From Clostridia bacterium (GTDB lineage Bacteria > Bacillota > Clostridia > Oscillospirales > Acutalibacteraceae), in contig CAAGJJ010000184.1 in assembly GCA_900770165.1 (NCBI GenBank), positions 1 through 64,000 of the forward strand: 64,000 bases of DNA, given 5' to 3'. The notes beneath the pieces were generated by a model. The model searched no databases and was not told where the DNA came from. It was given only the letters and a program-made list of their open reading frames with translations. The position numbers were made by a program, and so were the translations under genes. Each line of letters opens with the position of its first letter. Position 1 is the first letter of the stretch. Positions 60,359 to 64,000 of this stretch are shown piece by piece.

Positions 60359-61762
60359 ATGAAAAAAATAGGTGCTTTGTTTTTAGCTATTATTTTAATA
60401 TTATCAGTTAATTTTTATGTTGCGGCAAGCCCTTTAATTTTAGATTTAGGAAGTTTGGAAGCTCTTGATATGATACCGTCCGTAGAAGTAGAAAGTGATT
60501 ATGTGATTAATAGTAAAAAATTTGTAATTGATAACATAGTTTATGAAGTAATTAAGTGTGATAAAAATAAAGGTGATTTTGAAGTCCAAGTTGGAACAGG
60601 TTGGGGTGGGGAAGAATTAGAATGGAATGAAAGTTTTTTTACGTGTAGTTTAAACATACCAGATAGTGTGTATTATGAGGGAAATAATTATAAGGTAGTT
60701 TCTATATCAAAAGGAGCATTTGAAAATAGACATATTTCTACTGTAGATATTGGTAATAATGTTAAAACTATAGGAGCAGAAGCCTTTAAAAATTGTAGGT
60801 GCCTTGAAGAAGTAACTCTGTTAGGGCCATTAAAAGTTTTAAGTAGCTGTACATTTCAAGGCTGTAAAAATCTTAAAAAATTTAGTTTTAATAATAGGCT
60901 TGAAATTATTGAAGATCATGTATTTGAAGGTTGCGAGAGCTTAAATGAAATGGAAATGCCTAAGTCTATTATATCTATTGGAGATAGCTCTTTTAAGAAT
61001 TGCTTGAAGCTTAGAAATATTACTTTATCTAGTAAAACAAGGTATATAAAGGAGCATGCGTTTGAGAATTGTTCTGAGTTAGAAAAAATTGAAATACCTA
61101 AGTCAGTTGAAGATATAGGAAAAGAGTCTTTTCAAAATTGTAAAAAACTTAAAAGTGTTGTTTTGAATAAGGGAATAAAATTTATAAGAGATAGTGCGTT
61201 TGAATATTGTGAAAAATTAAATATTATAAATATACCGTCTAGTGTGGAATGTATAGGTGAAAGTGTATTTAGTGGCTGTAGAAATCTTGAAAAAATTGAA
61301 GTAGATAATAATAATTTATTTTATGCAAGTAAGAATGGGGTTTTATTTAATAAACCTGAAACAAAATTAATAAAATTTCCTGAGAGAAGTTTATTAGAGG
61401 AATATGTAGTTCCTAATACTGTTAGGATAATAGGACGAGAAGCTTTTTTGAATTGTGATTTAAAGAGTATAAAAATTAGTGATACAACGGAGATTATTGA
61501 AAAAGATGCCTTTGTATGCAGCACAATTGAGGCAATAAATCTTGGAAACGGGCTTGAAAGAATAGAAAAAAGAGGATTTGCAAATGTGTATTCTTTAAAG
61601 TTCATTGTAATACCCGAAAGTGTAAAGTATATTGGTGATGAAGCATTTTTTAATTATACTAATTTTACTAATATATATGTAAGAGGCAAAAAAAATGCAT
61701 CTGAGTTTAAAGATGGTATAGGAAAACGATGGTCGGGCCTTTTCCCTGTTAAGTATATTTAA
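60359..61762 (+). CDS. secreted BspA-type LRR_5 protein without RING
   Basis: The 467-residue protein starts behind AAAGGAG with a signal peptide ending near VAA (about residue 23). An N-terminal BspA-type strand region (residues 50-110, IDNIVYEVIKCD) precedes about 13 LRR_5 units of 23 residues. One unit pair is interrupted by a loop (VDNNNLFYASKNGVLFNKPE), typical of classical BspA proteins. It lacks the N-terminal TGHLTIG motif, linker and RING of the 7.5-18.3 kb array, so it belongs to a different branch of the family. It is likely surface-exposed or secreted, for protein binding. Confidence 0.88.
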   Translation: MKKIGALFLAIILILSVNFYVAASPLILDLGSLEALDMIPSVEVESDYVINSKKFVIDNIVYEVIKCDKNKGDFEVQVGTGWGGEELEWNESFFTCSLNIPDSVYYEGNNYKVVSISKGAFENRHISTVDIGNNVKTIGAEAFKNCRCLEEVTLLGPLKVLSSCTFQGCKNLKKFSFNNRLEIIEDHVFEGCESLNEMEMPKSIISIGDSSFKNCLKLRNITLSSKTRYIKEHAFENCSELEKIEIPKSVEDIGKESFQNCKKLKSVVLNKGIKFIRDSAFEYCEKLNIINIPSSVECIGESVFSGCRNLEKIEVDNNNLFYASKNGVLFNKPETKLIKFPERSLLEEYVVPNTVRIIGREAFLNCDLKSIKISDTTEIIEKDAFVCSTIEAINLGNGLERIEKRGFANVYSLKFIVIPESVKYIGDEAFFNYTNFTNIYVRGKKNASEFKDGIGKRWSGLFPVKYI

Positions 61763-61796
61763 ATAGAATTTATTATTGAAAAAGTTAATATTAAAC

Positions 61797-61846
61797 AATA
61801 CCGAATAAAATGCTTTATAAAACATTTTATTCGGTATTATTTGTTA
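61797..61846 (+). terminator. intrinsic terminator after the LRR_5 gene
   Basis: AATACCGAATAAAATG (61797-61812) pairs perfectly with 61823-61838, followed by ATTTGTT. Confidence 0.75.
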
Positions 61847-62063
61847 TATTAAATAATTTTTCTGCTTAATATTTTTTTAGTTTATTTAAAGGAAGATAAG
61901 CATAAAATCTGTGATTATTTTTAAATCACTTTCTTTCCCAAAATATATATTATATAGTAAGGGAATTTATAACAACCTAGAATATCCTCTTGAATACAGG
62001 CCGTGTAAGTCTTATCATGATATTAAGATATTTTTATATTAGTTAATGATTGGGGTTGCCGTT

Positions 62064-62639
62064 ATGAATATAAGTAGAATAGATGATATACGGCTATTAA
62101 TATCCCTTGCTAGTGAGGATATGCAGGCGTTTGATCTTAGATTTGACCAATTTTTATGGAGTGACAAAAAGTCTAGAGATATAATTCGGGAATTATTAGT
62201 AATTGCTGAAGAGAAAGCAGGGTTTTCAGCGGAAAATAAGCGCCTAATGATAGAAGCAATTCCAACAGATGATGGTTGTGCAATTTTGTTTACGCTTCTT
62301 TCAGATAAACTCAAATTAGCAAGGAAGAAGTTTAGAGTAAAGAATAAACATGAACCATTTATATATGAGTTTAATTCGGCAGATGATTTACTAGATGTTA
62401 TTAATAAATTAGTGCCACTGAACACAAATATTAAAATGAGTACTGCAGTGGCACTTAATAGAAAATATTATTTAATAATTTATACAAATGGGGGAGTAAC
62501 ATCACCAGTTTCAGTTATTCTTAGTGAATATGGTAAATGGAAAGGATCGGGAAGAATTAATGAATCTAAGCTTTTAGAATATGGTAAAATTGTATCTGAC
62601 GGATATGCAATTGAGCAGATTGGTGAATATTTAAATTAA
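62064..62639 (+). CDS. mecA: adaptor protein MecA
   Basis: The ATG at 62064 (GGGGTTG upstream) gives 191 residues; 62046 is also possible. The N-terminal domain has NISRIDDIRLLISLASEDM. The C-terminal alpha/beta domain has FSAENKRLMIEAIPTDDGCAI, a DDLLDVINKL helix and EYGKIVSDGYAIEQIGEYL. MecA delivers substrates such as ComK to the ClpCP protease in Bacillus. It is convergent with rpe, overlapping it by 4 bp. Confidence 0.88.
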   Translation: MNISRIDDIRLLISLASEDMQAFDLRFDQFLWSDKKSRDIIRELLVIAEEKAGFSAENKRLMIEAIPTDDGCAILFTLLSDKLKLARKKFRVKNKHEPFIYEFNSADDLLDVINKLVPLNTNIKMSTAVALNRKYYLIIYTNGGVTSPVSVILSEYGKWKGSGRINESKLLEYGKIVSDGYAIEQIGEYLN

Positions 62640-63292
62640 TCTAGAATTGAAGCTTTTTTTAAATCTTCTATAGCTTTGCCGGTATTGGTGCTTTTAAATA
62701 CACTTGTGCCGGCAACGCATATATCAACGCCATATTTGGCGGCAATTGGTATTGTCTCTAAATTTATTCCCCCGTCTGCTTCTATTAGGAGATTGGGGTT
62801 TATTTTATTGGTATAATTTTTTATTGCGGTTACTTTAGGCATCATATCTTCCATAAATACTTGTCCTCCGAAACCAGGTTCAACTGTCATAATTAGTACC
62901 ATATATATATCTTTTAAATAAGGAAATACAGCTTCGGCACGAGTGTTTGGTTTTATAACTAAACCTGGTTTTACGCCGAAGCTTTTTATTTTTTGTATGG
63001 TTTGAGGTATATCTTTTTCTGCTTCAACATGGAAGGTAATTATATCTGCACCAGCTTTTGCAAATTCTTCGATGTATCTGTTAGGATTTTGTATCATTAA
63101 ATGTACATCAAAGGGGAGAGAGGTATATTTTCTCATAGATTTTATAACTGCTGGACCAAATGATATATTAGGAACGAAATCTCCATCCATTACATCTAAG
63201 TGGACAAGATCCGCGCCACCTTTTGATATTTTTTGAACTTCATTGCCAATGCACGCAAAATCGCATGCGAGCATAGAGGGAGCTATTTTCAT
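62636..63292 (-). CDS. rpe: ribulose-phosphate 3-epimerase
   Basis: The 218-residue TIM-barrel enzyme starts behind GGAGGAA. It has KIAPSMLACDF, HLDVMDGDFVPNISFGP, the metal-ligand region PFDVHLMIQNP, VEPGFGGQVF and EADGGINLET. It interconverts ribulose- and xylulose-5-phosphate in the pentose phosphate pathway. Length and motifs are typical. Confidence 0.97.
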   Translation of the reverse strand: MKIAPSMLACDFACIGNEVQKISKGGADLVHLDVMDGDFVPNISFGPAVIKSMRKYTSLPFDVHLMIQNPNRYIEEFAKAGADIITFHVEAEKDIPQTIQKIKSFGVKPGLVIKPNTRAEAVFPYLKDIYMVLIMTVEPGFGGQVFMEDMMPKVTAIKNYTNKINPNLLIEADGGINLETIPIAAKYGVDICVAGTSVFKSTNTGKAIEDLKKASILD

Positions 63293-63326
63293 AATTATTC
63301 CTCCAAATTTTTGTATTTCTAATTAA

Positions 63327-63355
63327 ATTTTACTACAGTATAAATTAAAGGTCAA
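63327..63355 (-). promoter_or_regulatory. sigma-A promoter for rpe
   Basis: On the minus strand TTGACC (63355-63350) and TAAAAT (63332-63327) are 17 bp apart. Confidence 0.55.
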
Positions 63356-63496
63356 ACGACATTGTTTTCCTTAATATTAATAATTTATACACAAATATAT
63401 GGTAAATTTGAAGCATAGTCACTGAATATTGTTAAAGTTTAACTAAAAAGTGTAATATTAAATCAGGAAATTTATGTAAAAGCGAGAGTGACAATA

Positions 63497-64000
63497 ATGA
63501 AGGTTAGAAAAAAACCGGTTTTTATAATACTTGCTTCAGCTTTGATTATAACAATTATATTATTACTGTGTTCATTAATTTTAGTTAACTCAAATGCTTA
63601 TGAGATAAATAATGGGACAGTTGTTGGTGATGATGCAAAAATTTATTCAAGTAATGAAATAGCCTATATTGTGAGCTCTGATACAGATAAGATTGTACTT
63701 TCAAAAATCTTAGAAGATGGATGTTCCTGCGTTAAGGAATTTAAAAAAGATGATGCTATTAACATTTTGTTTTCTATACATAAAGACAATATTTGCGCTA
63801 GTTTTTATGGAACGACTGTTGTTGATAACAATTTGTATATTATATGTAGCTTTAAGGATGAGTTTGGAAGCAAAGAAACTAAAGTCATTAAATATTCTAT
63901 TAATTCAGATGTTACTTATACTTTTACAGCGATGAATTGTTTTATTGAGAATGAAACAAGTTTTTCTATAATAGATGATGATAATATTTTATTGTTAGAT
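63497..64000 (+). CDS. membrane-anchored protein, 5' part only (runs off the right edge)
   Basis: The ATG at 63497 follows GCGAGAGTG and the frame stays open for 168 codons to the end of the window. A basic start (KVRKKP) leads to a single hydrophobic helix (residues about 7-33). The rest seen so far is beta-rich, with alternating strands such as AYIVSSDTDKIVLSKIL and NNLYIICSFKDEFGS, which looks like a beta-propeller or similar repeat domain facing outward. The family is not recognised. Confidence 0.7.
   Translation, partial: MKVRKKPVFIILASALIITIILLLCSLILVNSNAYEINNGTVVGDDAKIYSSNEIAYIVSSDTDKIVLSKILEDGCSCVKEFKKDDAINILFSIHKDNICASFYGTTVVDNNLYIICSFKDEFGSKETKVIKYSINSDVTYTFTAMNCFIENETSFSIIDDDNILLLD

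Overview
The window is AT-rich, Gram-positive DNA from an anaerobic, endospore-forming member of the Clostridia. Sporulation genes (a cotJ cluster, spoVAE, ypeB), a flavodiiron protein with rubredoxin, a class B sortase, an LCP-family cell-wall ligase, MecA, an OmpR-type two-component system and TTGACA/TATAAT promoters with strong Shine-Dalgarno sites all fit this. I cannot name the species. The left third is dominated by secreted repeat proteins, which suggests a host-associated (gut or protist) life.

Region 1 (1-7.1 kb) holds secreted or membrane-anchored proteins of unknown function: a partial tandem-repeat protein running in from the left and decaying into a pseudogene, its intact 334-aa paralogue, an 870-aa coiled-coil plus leucine-rich-repeat (LRR) protein, a 407-aa exported protein and a single-pass membrane protein.

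Region 2 (7.4-18.3 kb) is the most unusual part: a same-strand array of five paralogous secreted BspA-type (LRR_5) proteins. Three encode a C-terminal RING-H2-like zinc finger with a complete set of C/H ligands (7504-9744; 9828-13187, interrupted by two in-frame TAA codons; 13223-15505). The fourth ends just before the place of the RING, and the fifth is a 138-aa stub next to an IS3-family remnant. Signal peptide + LRR + RING resembles, by convergence, the LRR + E3-ligase layout of IpaH/SspH effectors. I propose secreted ubiquitin-ligase-like effectors; this is inference from sequence.

Region 3 (18.3-20.4 kb) has a decayed IS3 transposase, a small orphan gene, and a cotJA-cotJB-cotJC spore-coat cluster whose cotJC is cut to its first ~30 codons.

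Region 4 (20.4-41.1 kb) is mostly core and envelope genes: a Crp/Fnr regulator divergent from a ferredoxin-like protein, a core-2/I-branching glycosyltransferase, AlkD, tRNA-Arg(ACG), a RibU-like ECF S component, an ATP-grasp protein, YchF, DUF975, PepV-like peptidase, YfhO, LCP, a 35-aa peptide gene with a structured leader and its own terminator, PaaK with a broken ACT gene, an EF-G-like GTPase with degenerate motifs, and a tightly overlapping response regulator-histidine kinase-HtrA operon.

Region 5 (41.4-64 kb) holds a lone spoVAE, DegV, pyridoxamine kinase, an HdeD-like protein, a lipoprotein with a zinc-ribbon tail, paired small EamA transporters, rubredoxin-FprA, ypeB, a run from cysteine desulfurase through thiI, a MoaB/CinA-like protein and sortase B to DAHP synthase, rplM-rpsI, a YabE-like 3D-domain wall protein, a secreted Q/L-rich coiled-coil protein, tRNA-Ser(CGA), an orphan barstar-like protein, a sixth LRR_5 protein without a RING, mecA, rpe and a partial gene leaving the right edge. 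Most transcription units end in clear intrinsic terminators.
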